The translations under genes and the position numbers were made by a program. From the NCBI GenBank assembly GCA_946811695.1, contig OX328123.1, positions 41,385,764-41,449,763 of the forward strand: a stretch of 64,000 bases of DNA. Reading direction: 5' to 3'. The DNA is from Gonocerus acuteangulatus. Its lineage: Eukaryota; Arthropoda; Insecta; Hemiptera; Coreidae. Within the stretch, counting starts at the first letter, position 1. Each line of letters opens with the position of its first letter. This document shows, piece after piece, positions 44,830-55,650 of this stretch. The notes beneath the pieces were generated by a model, which was not told the origin of the DNA, ran no database searches, and saw only the letters and a list, made by a program, of their open reading frames with translations.

Positions 44830-44942
44830 AAAATAGCATTTATGTAATATTTTCCTGATCAGATGAGTCATGTACGAGTTGTTATTTCATTTAATAGAAT
44901 GCCAGTGTATAGGTTTAATGTATGCTTTTCTTTTGGTATAAG

Positions 44943-44944
<2 letters not shown>

Positions 44945-45002
<58 letters not shown>
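44945..45002. repeat. (TA)n microsatellite
   Basis: About 58 bp of TA. Confidence 0.95.
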
Positions 45003-45006
<4 letters not shown>

Positions 45007-45807
45007 AAGCATGTAACTGCTGTAGTTCCCACAATGTATTTCCACTTAAAACATTCTATTACAAAGACTGCTACTAAAGAAAAATAAATTGAGTTTTAAA
45101 TATTTACTGCTTTCCATAATGAAAGCATGAGACAGCCGTTTCTCATTCAACAAAAGAGGAAAAAAATCTTTTTAAAAAATATAAAAAAATGAGAAGGAAA
45201 GAGGATTCGGGAAGGATTTTAAACCACATAATCCAGAGCTCATTATATTTCAATCTGAACTCTGTGGGGTTTTTCTTCCCCCTCCCCTCACTCGGAGTCT
45301 GGGGAATTTGCAAGTTAATGAAACAAAAGTTATATAGTACTAATCCTGGACGGTGAGCTGTGGTCTAATATAAAGGCAATAATATACACGGGGGGGGGGG
45401 GCTGTAGCAGAGCCCTCAGTCAGCGGCTCTGGGGAGTCACGTTTTGATTTGCAAATTTCAAGGGATGGGGGCGTCCGTTTAGAGCTGGTCTAGTGGCTTA
45501 TCCAGAAACAGTAATGAATTCATTAAAAGGGCCAGAGCCTACCTCAAATTAAACGGCATAATCGTGGAAGGTCATCCTTTACCAGCGTTCAAGCTTAACC
45601 TTTGCCCATGAAGTGGAAATTATATTACATTTGCCCGTATCACGTCAGGCCTTTTGGGGCCCAAGAATTTTATTCTGGTATTTGAACACCATTATTTCTT
45701 GAAGAAGTTTTTTTTTAAAATTATTTATGCGTCATAGATTAGAGATTGTGCAAGATATTGCAAATTATAAAACAGACAGAGTAACATATTCTGATGTTTT
45801 TTGACAA

Positions 45808-45812
<5 letters not shown>

Positions 45813-45870
<58 letters not shown>
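45813..45870. repeat. (TA)n microsatellite
   Basis: About 58 bp of TA. Confidence 0.95.
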
Positions 45871-45874
<4 letters not shown>

Positions 45875-47070
45875 AAATTTAAAATATGTTTTAGCGTTGT
45901 TATATAAAAATAATAATTTAATCTTTCTTAAAAATGTAATTTCTTGTCATTTAACCTTAATGACAGGCATACAAAGCATTGTAACTTAAATCAAAATCCT
46001 GTACTAATACCATACATCATAGACGAATTTTATATTTTTCTTGTTCCTTCAATACTTGTTAAATGTTAAACCGCCTAGCTGCGACAACCTATAAATTAAT
46101 AAATGAAATCTTGTCGCTAAAAAAATATATTTTATTTTGCACCGGATTCTGGAGTATCTAAAAATTGACACTTTAATCATCCATGGGGCGCAGGGGATTT
46201 TTTCAACGTGGTCAGAGATGAAGAAACTCAAGTTACAACAGAAGCATCTTTGTACTTAGGAATCCGATGACCAGTACCACCCTCTCACCGGTAGACATTT
46301 GTAATTGTCAGAGCAGATCTATTACAAAACCTGCCTAATTCAAAGAGGAAGTTTTAGAAAGACATGGGAATTTTCTAAAAGATAATTTCTGCCTAAAAGT
46401 GAAGACATTGGTATTGGTAATATATTGGTAATATCGACTAAATTGTGATGAGCCAAACGAACTATTGATGAGTAAACATACGGCTACCAATAAATTAGAC
46501 TAGATGAAATCATGCGGACTCCACTACGAATTGGTCAGTCTATATTAACACGCGACGATATACTAGTGATATAGGTATGCAATTAAAAAAAAAACAAAAA
46601 AAAAAACAGGTTAGGGTAAACTATAATTTTTTTAAAAACGTCATAATAAAAAACGTACATATTAAATGCAGAAGACAAAATTAATCAGGCATTCCTCGTG
46701 GCAATGACTGATTTGTTGTAAGATATGAGCCAGTATCTATACATAATATTCTCTAACCTACTATCAGAGTTGGGCAAACGTTAATCGCAGAGGCGATTGA
46801 CGATTGACAATTAAAAATTCAATCGCATCAACTCGCAATTACGATTAATCAATTGTTAATCGCGGAGTTCGCGATTAACAATTAAATATTAATCGTAATA
46901 GTGGATTTCGCGATTACAATTAATCAATCGTTACTGTGTGAATCCGCAATTACGATTAATCAATTGTTAATCGCGGATTTCGCAATTAACGATTAATCAA
47001 TTGTAATTGCGTAGATCGCAATTAACAATTTATTCTGCAATTAAAATGTCAAGTGCGGCTGATGTTTAGC

Positions 47071-47700
47071 CATACTTAAAGTTAGGTAAAACTGCAGTTT
47101 AGCGTCCTCCTAACCGATTTCTTTCAAATTTTGTACAATAACGTATTTTGATGCACTAAATACGAATCCGTTAAAAAAAAAAAAGTTCGCATACTTAAAG
47201 TTAGGTAAAACTGCAGTTTAGTGTCCTCCTAACCGATTTCTTTCAAATTTTGTACAATAACGTATTTAGATGCACTAAATACGAATCCTTTAAAAAAAAA
47301 GTTCGCATACTTAAATTTAGGTAAAACTGCAGTTAAGTGTACTCATAACAGATTTCTTTCAAATTTTGTACAATAACGTATTTTGATGCACTAAATACGA
47401 ATCCGTTAAAAAAAAAGTTCGCATACTTAAAGTTAGGTAAAACTGCATTTTAGCGTCCTCCTAACCGATTTCTTTCAAGTTTTGTACAATAACGTACTTT
47501 GATGCACTAAATACGAATCCGTTAAAAAAAAAGTTCGCATACTTAAATTTAGGTAAAACTGCAGTTTAGTGTCCTCCTAACCGATTTCTTTCAAATTTTG
47601 TACAATAACGTATTTTGATGCACTAAATACGAATCCGTTAAAAAAAAAGTTCGCATACTTAAAGTTAGGTAAATCTGCAGTGAAGTGTCCTCATAACCGA
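47071..47700 (+). repeat. 116-bp satellite, direct block
   Basis: About 5.4 units start at 47071, 47190, 47306, 47422, 47538 and 47653, each with ATACTTAAAGTTAGGTAAAA, CTGCAG, CCTAACCGATTTCTTTCAAA, TTTTGTACAATAACGTATTT and GATGCACTAAATACGAATCC plus an A-run. Units are nearly identical, indicating recent expansion or homogenisation. The LINE target lies at the end of this block. Confidence 0.95.
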
Positions 47701-47931
47701 GGACAGTGCACACTTCAGTGAAATATCGTTCACCCAGACATCGTAGTTTACCTACAATCTGTAAGTGAAGTTACAATCATTTATAGATTATCTAGCCCTC
47801 GCTGCTAGTAGGCCTAGTGGTGGGGGGCTTGCCTGTAGAGTCCCGCTCCTGGTGTATAGGAGCCCCTGCAGAGTGGGAGATATATTTCCCAGCAACACTC
47901 TCTATAAAAGTCAGCTGGCAGCCAACCTCCT

Positions 47932-47984
47932 TGGCTCAGTTACTCCGTAGTCGACTCTCGGCTAAAGATCAGTGGTTCGATCCC
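47932..47984 (+). promoter_or_regulatory. tRNA-like A/B boxes in the LINE leader
   Basis: TGGCTCAGTTACTC (47932-47945) resembles an A box. GGTTCGATCCC (47974-47984), within GTGGTTCGATCCCAC, is a perfect B box with a pairing T-stem. The spacing is roughly that of a tRNA. A TATAAAAG lies just upstream at 47903. Either a tRNA fragment was captured in the 5' leader or the match is fortuitous; polymerase III use is not demonstrated. Confidence 0.45.
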
Positions 47985-48026
47985 ACATTTTTCACAAATT
48001 TTTTTTTTACATTTTTTCTTTCTAAA

Positions 48027-49382
48027 ATGTCTACGACAATGGACAGTGAGCAACAGTACACTTTCTTGGAATCTACCTCTACTCAAGACGGCGAAAATTT
48101 TACTCAGGGAAGACGTAAACGTCTTCGTAAGAAAACTTCTACTAATTTATCGCCTAAAGCCAAACAGAAAAAAGGATCAAAAATAACTGAAAATCAAAAT
48201 GTATCTCAAATTAATAAAAATCTCCTTTCAGTAGCAAAAACAGACCAGAAGCCGCCTAACATCTACTTCAGAAACATTAAAAATTACAAAAACCTCTGCT
48301 CTCGTCTCAGTCAAGCTGCTGGAGAAAAATCTTTCTCTTGCAGAGCCAGATTTAATGACATAGCGATCAGTGCTACCGACAGCGGTGCCTACATGGCAAT
48401 TATTAAAAGTTTAAACCAGATGGAAGCCGATTATCACTGCTATCAATTGCCAGAGGAAAAAGCATGCAGAGTCGTCATTCACAATTTACATCATACCACA
48501 CCTCCTGAAGACATCGCAAATGCTTTGAAGGATCTTGGCTATAACGTTAAAAGAATAATTAATGTTCGCCACCCGACAACGAAAGCACAACTTCCTCTCT
48601 TTTTCGTGGATCTGGAAAAGGCCGAAAAAAGCAGAGAAATATTTAAAGAACAATATCTTCTCTACACCAAGATATCAGTGGAAGAGCCCCGCCGTCGACG
48701 CGAATTAACTCAATGTCACAAATGTCAAGAATATAACCATACCAAAAGCTACTGCAACCACGCACCTAAGTGCGTTAAATGTGGCGAGCAGCACAAGTCT
48801 GAAGACTGCGCTAAACCCAAAGACGCACCTGCAACCTGCGCCAACTGTGGCGACAATCATCCAGCCAACTACAAAGAATGCGATGTCTACAAGGCCCTCA
48901 GAACTCTTAGGACTCAACGGCAGAGGACGAGCAGCGCAACCCGTCTGACCAACGTACAGGCTTCTGCCATCAAAGATGCCACACATACTCAGCCTCAGCA
49001 GCCATCCACATCAGCAACTTCACCTCGGAGGCCAAATGTCTCGTATGCCTCTCTTCTCTCCTCTAGGCAAAAGAATGTGCTGGTAAATCCTCAACCCAAT
49101 CCAATGCCAGCACAAAAACCACCAACCACCCCAACCCCAGCACAAAACCTCACACCTCCTTCCCAAACCTCCCAGAAGAATATCCCATCAGTTTCCTCTC
49201 CTAAACCTATTAATGCTCCCCCTGTTCCTCCCACTCCTACACCCAATGATCCCTTCAACCTGTTTTCCTCGTTCCTAAATAAGTTGGAAACATTACTAAC
49301 TCCTCTTATCTCCCTTATGACCTCCCTAATTTCCGAAATTCTTCCGAAACGAATTCCTTTAATCCCAATTCCCTCACCATAA
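48027..49382 (+). CDS. LINE ORF1, Jockey-type gag (RNA-binding) protein
   Basis: This is a 451-residue protein starting MSTTMDSEQQYTFLEST; the reading frame is open 70 codons further upstream, but this ATG follows the leader and is the first that gives a gag-like start. A basic patch lies at residues 29-51 (GRRKRLRKK). A PRE_C2HC-type region (about 146-225, with CRVVIHNLHHTTPPEDIANA) precedes three zinc knuckles: CHKCQEYNHTKSYC (230-243), CVKCGEQHKSEDC (249-261) and CANCGDNHPANYKEC (271-285). A proline-, threonine- and serine-rich tail follows. Such proteins coat LINE RNA and target it to the nucleus. The frame is intact, unlike ORF2 just downstream, which begins only a few bases after the stop. 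Confidence 0.93.
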   Translation: MSTTMDSEQQYTFLESTSTQDGENFTQGRRKRLRKKTSTNLSPKAKQKKGSKITENQNVSQINKNLLSVAKTDQKPPNIYFRNIKNYKNLCSRLSQAAGEKSFSCRARFNDIAISATDSGAYMAIIKSLNQMEADYHCYQLPEEKACRVVIHNLHHTTPPEDIANALKDLGYNVKRIINVRHPTTKAQLPLFFVDLEKAEKSREIFKEQYLLYTKISVEEPRRRRELTQCHKCQEYNHTKSYCNHAPKCVKCGEQHKSEDCAKPKDAPATCANCGDNHPANYKECDVYKALRTLRTQRQRTSSATRLTNVQASAIKDATHTQPQQPSTSATSPRRPNVSYASLLSSRQKNVLVNPQPNPMPAQKPPTTPTPAQNLTPPSQTSQKNIPSVSSPKPINAPPVPPTPTPNDPFNLFSSFLNKLETLLTPLISLMTSLISEILPKRIPLIPIPSP

Positions 49383-52037
49383 TCCTATGGAATGCTAACG
49401 GACTTATCTCACGACGACTCGAGCTTAACTCCTACTTACAGAAAGAAACATCGACATCACACTGATTACAGAAACACACCTACTTACCACAAACTACTTC
49501 TCAATCCCAGGCTATGTGTGCTACAGGGCAGACCATCCCTCCGATTCCCGGCATGGAGCAGCAGTAATGGTGAAAAGTTCTTTGGCTCACTTTTCGCACT
49601 CCACTCTCTCGACAGACAGCATGCAGGTAAGTTCAATTTCCCTTTCCCTTTCATCCTACAATATAATTGTTTCTGCGGCGTATTTCTCTCCAAATTTTAC
49701 CATTTACCAACCTGAATTCCTCACTCTATTCCAATCCTTTGGTCCTCACTTTCTCATAGGGGCTGATTTCAATGCGAAACATCCCAGATGGGGAAGCCGT
49801 CTTACCAATCCTCGTGGCAGAATTCTTTATGACATCCTTCAATCCCAAAATTATGACACCATTTTCTCTGATTCTCCTTCATATTGGCCAACCGATCTCT
49901 CTCGCACTCCCGACCTTGTCGATTTCTTCATCACTTCTGGCCTACGAGGAATATCATACTCGGTTCAGTCACTGCTTGAACTCTCATCCGATCACTCAGC
50001 CATCCTACTCGTCCTGAATACCTCTCCTCTACCACGCTCCAGCAATCCCACTCTCACACCAGGGCCTATGAACTGGGAGTTGTTTCGTCAACAACTCTCT
50101 CAACTCATAGATCTCAATGTTCCCTTGAAAACTTCATCCGACGTGGATGAGGCTGTTTTGATGTTCACAAAAGCCATACAAGACAGTGCTCTGAGCTCAA
50201 GCAGGCCAAGAACTCGTCTCCCTTTTCACCCTCAGCCTCAACTCCCAGACCACATCCCTAATCTCTTGTCAGCTAAGCGCCAAGCAAGGGATCGCTGGCA
50301 GAGGTCTCGTTACCCATCCGACCACACTTCCTTCAATCAACTTACTCGCCTCCTAAAAAAAGCCTTATCCGAATTCCGATCTGAATCCTTCAATGATTAC
50401 CTCCAATCACTCACCACCGAAGACAACTCTCTCTGGCAAGCCACCCGTAAAATCCTAAAATTCCATTCCGTTCCTCAACCTCTTCAACGCAGCGACGGAA
50501 CTTGGGCTAGAAGTGATGAAGATAAAGCCGAACTATTCGCTTCCCATCTGGAATCTACTTTTTCCCCTCATCCAGAAACCAGCTCCTCCCAAGACCTAGA
50601 AATACAAGATTACCTGAATACCCCTCTTCCACTCTCCCTTCCTCCTAAAGCATTCCATCCTGCAGAAGTTAAATACATTATCAGACACCTCCCAAGAAAA
50701 TCTCCCGGTTATGACCTTATAACAGCCCTAATCCTAAAAAATCTACCTCACAAAGCAATTATTTTTTCGCCTACATATTCAATTCAATCCTACGTACTAC
50801 CCACTTCCCAAATCCATGGAAACATTCGATAATAATCCTTATACCTAAACCTCAGAAATCTCCCAAGAATTCATCTTCCTATCGCCCTATCAGTTTGATC
50901 CCAATTATATCCAAGATATTTGAAAAACTTCTCCTTAAAAGAATTCTGTCCACGATCCCTCCAAATTCCTTACCAGATCTCCAGTTTGGTTTTCGTCCTC
51001 AGCATTCAACCATCCAACAATGCTTCAGCGTTGTTGACACCATATCCCACGCGCTTGAAAGTAGAAACTACTGCACGAGTGCCTTTCTCGACGTCGCCCA
51101 AGCGTTCGATCGTGTTTGGCACCCGGGGTTGTTATACAAAATAAAGCGCATACTTCCTCACACATATTTCCTAATCCTGCAATCCTGTCTATCTAACCGC
51201 TCCTTCCAAGTAAGATCCGGTTCCGCATTGTCTAGTTCCCATCCCATTTCCTCCGGAGTACCACAGAGAAGTATTCTTGGTCCTCTCCTCTACCTTTTAT
51301 ACACCGCAGACATCCCTACCCACCCCAGCACCCACTTAACTACCTATACTGATGATACAGCCATATTTTCCTCCTCTCCTGACCCCGTAACTGCTTCCTG
51401 TTATCTACAAGAACATCTGGAATCTGTCGAGCACTGGTGCAACAAGTGGAAAATAAAGGTGAATCCTGAGAAATGCTGCCAAATCACATTCACCCTCAAT
51501 AAGAGAACCTGCCCTCCAGTCATCATATTCAGCCACGAACTCCCCATATCCAACGAGGTGCGCTACCTGGGATTATTACTGGACAGTAGACTCACTTGGA
51601 ACCCACACACCCGACTGAAAAGACAGGAACTGAATAGGAGATACGGACTCTTACGACGACTACTGGGACCTTCATCAAAACTGACAATACACAACAAACT
51701 CATTGTTTACAAAACCATAATCCGACCTATTTGGACTTACGGACTTGAACTCTGGGGTACAACTAAAACTTCTAACATACAGAGAATACAGGCATTCCAA
51801 TCCAAAGTCCTCCGCAAAATAGTTAATGCTCCTTTCTATGTTTCCAATAAAACCCTTCATAGTGACCTCAACATCCCTTTCGTTCAAGAACTGGCAAAAT
51901 CCCGCTTCCTAACGTTTCATTCCAAACTGTCCTTCCATCCCAATCCTAGAGCACAAACACTTTCCTCCCAAACTCACCCCAAAAATCCGCCTAGAAGGCT
52001 CAAGAGACATTGGCCTCGTGATCAATTAACTGAATAG
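49383..52037 (+). pseudogene. LINE ORF2, endonuclease and reverse transcriptase, frameshifted
   Basis: The sequence opens with LWNANGLISRRLELNSYL, shifts frame near 49435, and continues ERNIDITLITETHLLTTNYF, the start of an APE-type endonuclease with later motifs GADFNAKHPRWGS and SSDHSAILL. A second frameshift between about 50740 and 50832 leads into the reverse transcriptase (RPISLIPIISKIFEKLLLKR, FRPQHSTIQQ, FLDVAQAFDRVWHPGLLYK, SSGVPQRSILGPLLYLLYT, TTYTDDTAIF with the YxDD Asp pair, and the thumb region HWCNKWKIKVNPEKC). It ends at 52037 after WPRDQLTE. No RNase H follows. The usual QGS in the GVPQGSxLGP motif is changed to QRS. Each half is otherwise long and well preserved, so inactivation was recent. 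Confidence 0.93.
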
Positions 52038-52363
52038 TGACAAAACATTATTCTAAGTAGGAAGTGCCAGTATTGATTGGCTCCTTCCAAAAGTGTTATT
52101 ATTATTGTGTTATTATTTTTATTATTATTTCCTATTCATTGTTTTTGTTTGTTTTGTTTTTTAAGTACTTTTTCTTTCTTTTTTTTCTTTTTCTTTTTTA
52201 TTTTTTTTTTATTTTTTATTTATTTGCTTATTTGTTTTTTATTTATTTTGTATTTCATCTCAATTCTGTATATAATTATTATTTTTATCTGAGAGCAAAC
52301 TTAACTAATGTACTCTCCAAATGTACAGATGATAAATAAACGTATTACTAAAAAAAAAGAAAA

Positions 52364-52807
52364 AGTGTACTCATAACCGATTTCTTTCAAATTTTGTACA
52401 ATAACGTATTTTGATGCACTAAATACGAATCCGTTAAAAAAAAAGTTCGCATACTTAAAGTTAGGTAAAACTGCAGTTAAGTGTACTCATAACCGATTTC
52501 TTTCAAATTTTGTACAATAACGTATTTTGATGCACTAAATACGAATCCGTTAAAAAAAACTGCAGTTTTACCTAAATTTAAGTATGCCAACTTTTTTTTT
52601 AACGGATTCGTATTTAGTGCATCAAAATACGTTATTGTACAAAATTTGAAAGAAATCGGTTATGAGTACACTTAACTGCAGTTTTACCTAACTTTAAGTA
52701 TGCGAACTTTTTTTTTAACGGATTCGAATTTAGTGCATCAAAATACGTTATTGTACCAAATTTGAAAGAAATCGGTTATGAGGACACTTAACTGCAGTTT
52801 TACCTAA
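52364..52807. repeat. 116-bp satellite, remainder, with inversion
   Basis: After the LINE the direct units continue to about 52560. Then about two units run in the opposite direction (TGCAGTTTTACCTAAATTTA, AGTATGC ... to 52807). The switch of orientation occurs within a TAAAAAAAACTGCAGTTTTA junction, so the satellite as a whole is an inverted arrangement within the hAT element. Confidence 0.92.
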
Positions 52808-52916
52808 AGTTATACGCGGTGCAAGCCCCGGGGACATGCACCGCAGTTAACGTTTTAATTTCCGGATATACGTAAAAAAAAGTAAAAAATAGCACTAAAA
52901 CCTGCACACAGTAAGT

Positions 52917-53205
52917 GCCGGAAGCGAGCCCTTAGAGACCCGGAAGTGAACACTGGTGGATCTGAACTGACTGGAAGTGGGCCTGGGTAACCCAGTTGTG
53001 AGAAAATTTTAACTAGAGTAAAACGGAAGTGGACCAGGAGTGGACAGGAATGCCATTGGATGTTGCCCAGAGCCGACCGGAAGTGGACCAGAGTAGATCA
53101 TACGTAGTTTGGGATGTACTGGAAATGGCCAGAGTTGACCGGAAGTAGCCGGGGTCGACTAAAATAGGACCGGCGGAGGACCAATTGTGGGCCGGAAGTG
53201 AACTT
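52917..53205 (+). repeat. Cluster of CCGGAAGTG motifs with about 53-bp spacing
   Basis: Eight same-strand GGAAG-type motifs (first GG at 52920, 52942, 52973, 53025, 53079, 53121, 53141, 53194) occur in under 300 bp; several are CCGGAAGTG or CTGGAAGTG. Five of the intervals between non-adjacent members are 52-54 bp or close to it, so this is probably a degenerate 53-bp tandem repeat. CCGGAAGTG is the consensus of ETS-family transcription factors, but binding is not shown. Confidence 0.6.
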
Positions 53206-53554
53206 TGAAGTGGTATTTTTGATGAATTTCCGCGGTAATTTTTATCAAACTACTGTTTTACAAAAAATCAAAATGAATTTAATTGCAATTAAATCAATCG
53301 CGATTAAATCAATTGCACATTCGCAATTAAATCAATTGCAATTAAAATGTTTAATCGCGATGAAATTAATCGCAAATGGCAATTAAAGGAATTAATCGCG
53401 ATTAAATTAATTGTATTTGGCGATTAAGATAAATCGCGATTAAATCAATCGCAATTGATTTAATCGCGATTGATTCAATCACGATTAAAAAGTTAATTGT
53501 TTGGTCATACGATTGAAAAATTAATTGATTGATGCCCAACTCTGCCTACTATCT

Positions 53555-54770
53555 CATTGGAAGACATCTCCTGAATAATATTAGCGCTTTAGCATACTTT
53601 AACAATTCTATTTTTGGTAATTGTAAAATTAAGGTTTGATCCCAATGTTGGTTTGTTAAAAAAAAATGTACATTGACAACATAAAGGAATGAAGTCGCCA
53701 AAGAAGCGATACATGTATTCCCGATGGTCACTGGGAATAGATTGGTAAGTTCAAATTCTCAACTTTTTAGGGTAGCTCTTTAATAGAGAATAGACAGAGA
53801 AAACGCGCTAAATTATAAATCGGAAACGATCAAGTCTGCAATTTAGTGACATCTTTACACTATGTATCAATCTTGGGAAATAATCATAGTATACTTTACA
53901 CACTTTGCCCATTTTCCGACTTACCAAATTATTCCCTGTGACCATCGATTTAATAATAGTAATTATCGAAGAATTTATGCTATCGATTCAAAGTAGAATA
54001 TAAGTAAAATTAAAAGAATTGTTACAAACCAATGAAATCAATTTGCCATAGAAAGATACTTAACATTTTGCTGTTTTTTTTTTTTTTCAGTCCAAGTCCT
54101 GAGAGGCGGCGGCCATGGACGTTTGTGGATTTATTTGAAATATATTCCGTACAATTAAGCAATGGCTGGTGGATTAAGAGGCCTCATTAATTTAGAAGAG
54201 AGCCTTCTCCCTTCAAGCTGGCCCTGGGCTCCTTGAAAAAGAGCTCTCTATTAGCGACTGGCTTTGCCCACAAATATATCTTTCGAATTTGATGAATCAC
54301 TTTGTCCTTCCAAGCCTGAGGATTGGCTGCCTTTCAGAAAATTGTTATTTTAGTTGGCATTTCAGGATTGGACTCTGTAGACAATTGTGGTAAAAATATT
54401 CATACCCTCATACATACTCATTTAAGGAATATTTTCCCATATAAATAGAAACTATAATGCAGAAACTGCTGCAATTAATTTTTTACCGAAGGGAAACTGA
54501 TGAAATCCTTCTCAATATGATTTCTGTTTTCGATAAAAGTGGATACAACTATTTTTTAAAAGTAATTATCGCTTTGTGTACTTAAAATCGTTGGATTCAG
54601 TTGAAATATTTTGGATATGTTTGAAATTCATCCAAGCTAAGATACTCAAATTTAGGTTTCGAATTAAGGAAATATTCGAAAATAAATATTTTTATGTACA
54701 GACGAGCGATTTTAGGATTATCGTATATTTTCTTCAATATCTTAAAAACGGCAGGGAAAACTTGGTAAAT
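53555..54770. other. Unassigned DNA
   Basis: No gene or repeat boundary was recognised. A T-run precedes a short GC-rich patch (GAGAGGCGGCGGCCATGGAC) at about 54100, which could be an exon-like segment but has no supported frame. Confidence 0.4.
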
Positions 54771-54773
54771 ATA

Positions 54774-55384
54774 TAGATAGTTCATGATTATCGATAGGAG
54801 CTATTGTTACTTTTTTTTTAGAATTGAAGTTCTCAGCATCTGGAGGGCTCTTGTAATAAATACTGACGTCTGGTGAATTATATACTGAAAAGGAACCGTC
54901 TGGTGTAAACAACCAACTACATAATGTAGCTAGTAAATACCTTTGTGTTCCAGGTTCGTCTGTACCCTCAGAACGTGTATTTTCAACCGCTGGAAAAATC
55001 ATTTATGAGCAGTGGAACAGACTGCGCCAAAGAAAAGCGGAAATGTTGTTTTTCATTTCTGGTAATATGTGCCTTAAGGAGCACAACTAAAACAGTTTGA
55101 AATTATTGCACTTTTTGTGCTCCTTGATATTTTTATCTTTGTAAATGCTTTTTATAAATTTAGATAAATTCGTTTTTCGTTATAAACCTTTGTGTAATCT
55201 TATAAATATACCTAATTCTGCAGGTAATAGATAATTCAACTCAATAACATTAAATTCTTCATTGGACAGGCATGTAAGGTATAGGGGAAGACACTATCGA
55301 ATAACTATCGATAGTATTGATATCTTTTAACAGATAGTATTGGCCTATCGATAGTGCTGAACTATCGAATATCGCCCATCCCTA
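54774..55384 (+). mobile_element. hAT relic, TAGGGATGG family, copy 2
   Basis: The right end CATCCCTA at 55384 and interior ATCGATAG motifs match copy 1 (25255-25766). The left end, near TAGATAGTTCATGATTATCG, is decayed and no 8-bp duplication is recognisable. It contains a better-preserved piece of the transposase gene than copy 1. Confidence 0.75.
54917..55090 (+). pseudogene. hAT transposase C-terminal dimerisation domain
   Basis: A 57-codon open stretch reads SKYLCVPGSSVPSERVFSTA, then GKIIYEQWNRLRQRKAEMLF and FISGNMCLKEHN and a natural stop. The order SVPSERVFSTAG, RLR and LFFISGN is the diagnostic hAT dimerisation region at the protein C-terminus. Everything upstream (BED finger, catalytic domain) is absent, so only the end of the gene survives within the element. 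Confidence 0.9.
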
Positions 55385-55650
55385 CGGTCTCAGCTGGATA
55401 AATAACTGCTTAAAACTTTGAAGTTGGCGGTTTCATTTATTTTAACGATTATTTTTTGTCTGTTCCACTTCGTTTTTTATTGCATGTTATTTTTGTAATT
55501 GTTTGTCGTTGAAAAATGTATCTGTCAGTAAAACAGGGTAAGTAAAACGAGACAATGTTTTATTCTTAGAAATAATAATAATCTGATTACCGAGCAGAAT
55601 TCAAAGATACCGTGTCAGTATTTTCTAGTAATCTACTACAGTGTGCAAGT

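Larger units (their letters stand above)
43242..44831 (+). mobile_element. 5S rRNA-derived retroposon split by a Transib insertion
   Basis: 5S rRNA sequence starts at 43242 (GCCAACGGCCATAGCCACG, then GATCACCGAGGTTAAGCAAC) and resumes after the Transib insertion at 44743 (CATCGGGCGTGGACAGTACC then TGAATGGG), so about 87 nt of 5S are recognisable. It then runs into a 27-bp hairpin (44772-44829) and an A-run. A 13-bp direct repeat AATAGCATTTATG lies immediately before the 5S start (43229-43241) and immediately after the A-run (44832-44844), the hallmark of retroposition. Without the insertion the unit is about 148 nt. 5S-headed SINEs are known as SINE3; I cannot tell whether this is a family or a single processed event. 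The 5S 3' end is absent, so it is not a functional 5S gene. Confidence 0.85.
44845..46756. other. Unassigned DNA with two (TA)n tracts
   Basis: TA tracts occupy 44945-45002 and 45813-45870. A G-run lies at 45391-45401. No gene or bounded element was recognised. Confidence 0.45.
47701..52363 (+). mobile_element. Jockey-clade LINE, full-length but defective
   Basis: The element starts at 47701 (GGACAGTGCACACTTCAG) and ends in an A-rich tail (52350-52363). Its target duplication of 18 bp, AAGTGTCCTCATAACCGA on the left (47683-47700) with one change on the right (52363-52380), lies within the 116-bp satellite, so the true extent of the duplication is hard to separate from satellite identity. It has a 5' leader, ORF1 (gag) and ORF2 (endonuclease and reverse transcriptase) with no RNase H, as in Jockey. 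Two frameshifts in ORF2 disable it. GC content is clearly higher than in the surroundings. Older fragments lie at 28025-28625 and 38505-38560. Confidence 0.95.
46765..53544. mobile_element. Large non-autonomous hAT element (6.78 kb with nested LINE)
   Basis: Perfect 12-bp inverted ends CAGAGTTGGGCA and TGCCCAACTCTG are bounded by a perfect 8-bp target duplication CCTACTAT (46757-46764 and 53545-53552), the hAT signature. Next to each end are dense AATCGCGATTAA/TTAATCGC-type repeats (46785-47040 and 53275-53530), probable subterminal binding sites. Inside are a 116-bp satellite, a run of CCGGAAGTG motifs and a 4.66-kb LINE that inserted into the satellite. Without the LINE the element is about 2.1 kb. 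No hAT transposase sequence remains. Confidence 0.92.

Noticed and set aside
47071..47700. CRISPR-like array
   Set aside because: Units of 116 bp are contiguous and homogeneous with no unique spacers, in animal DNA; this is a satellite.
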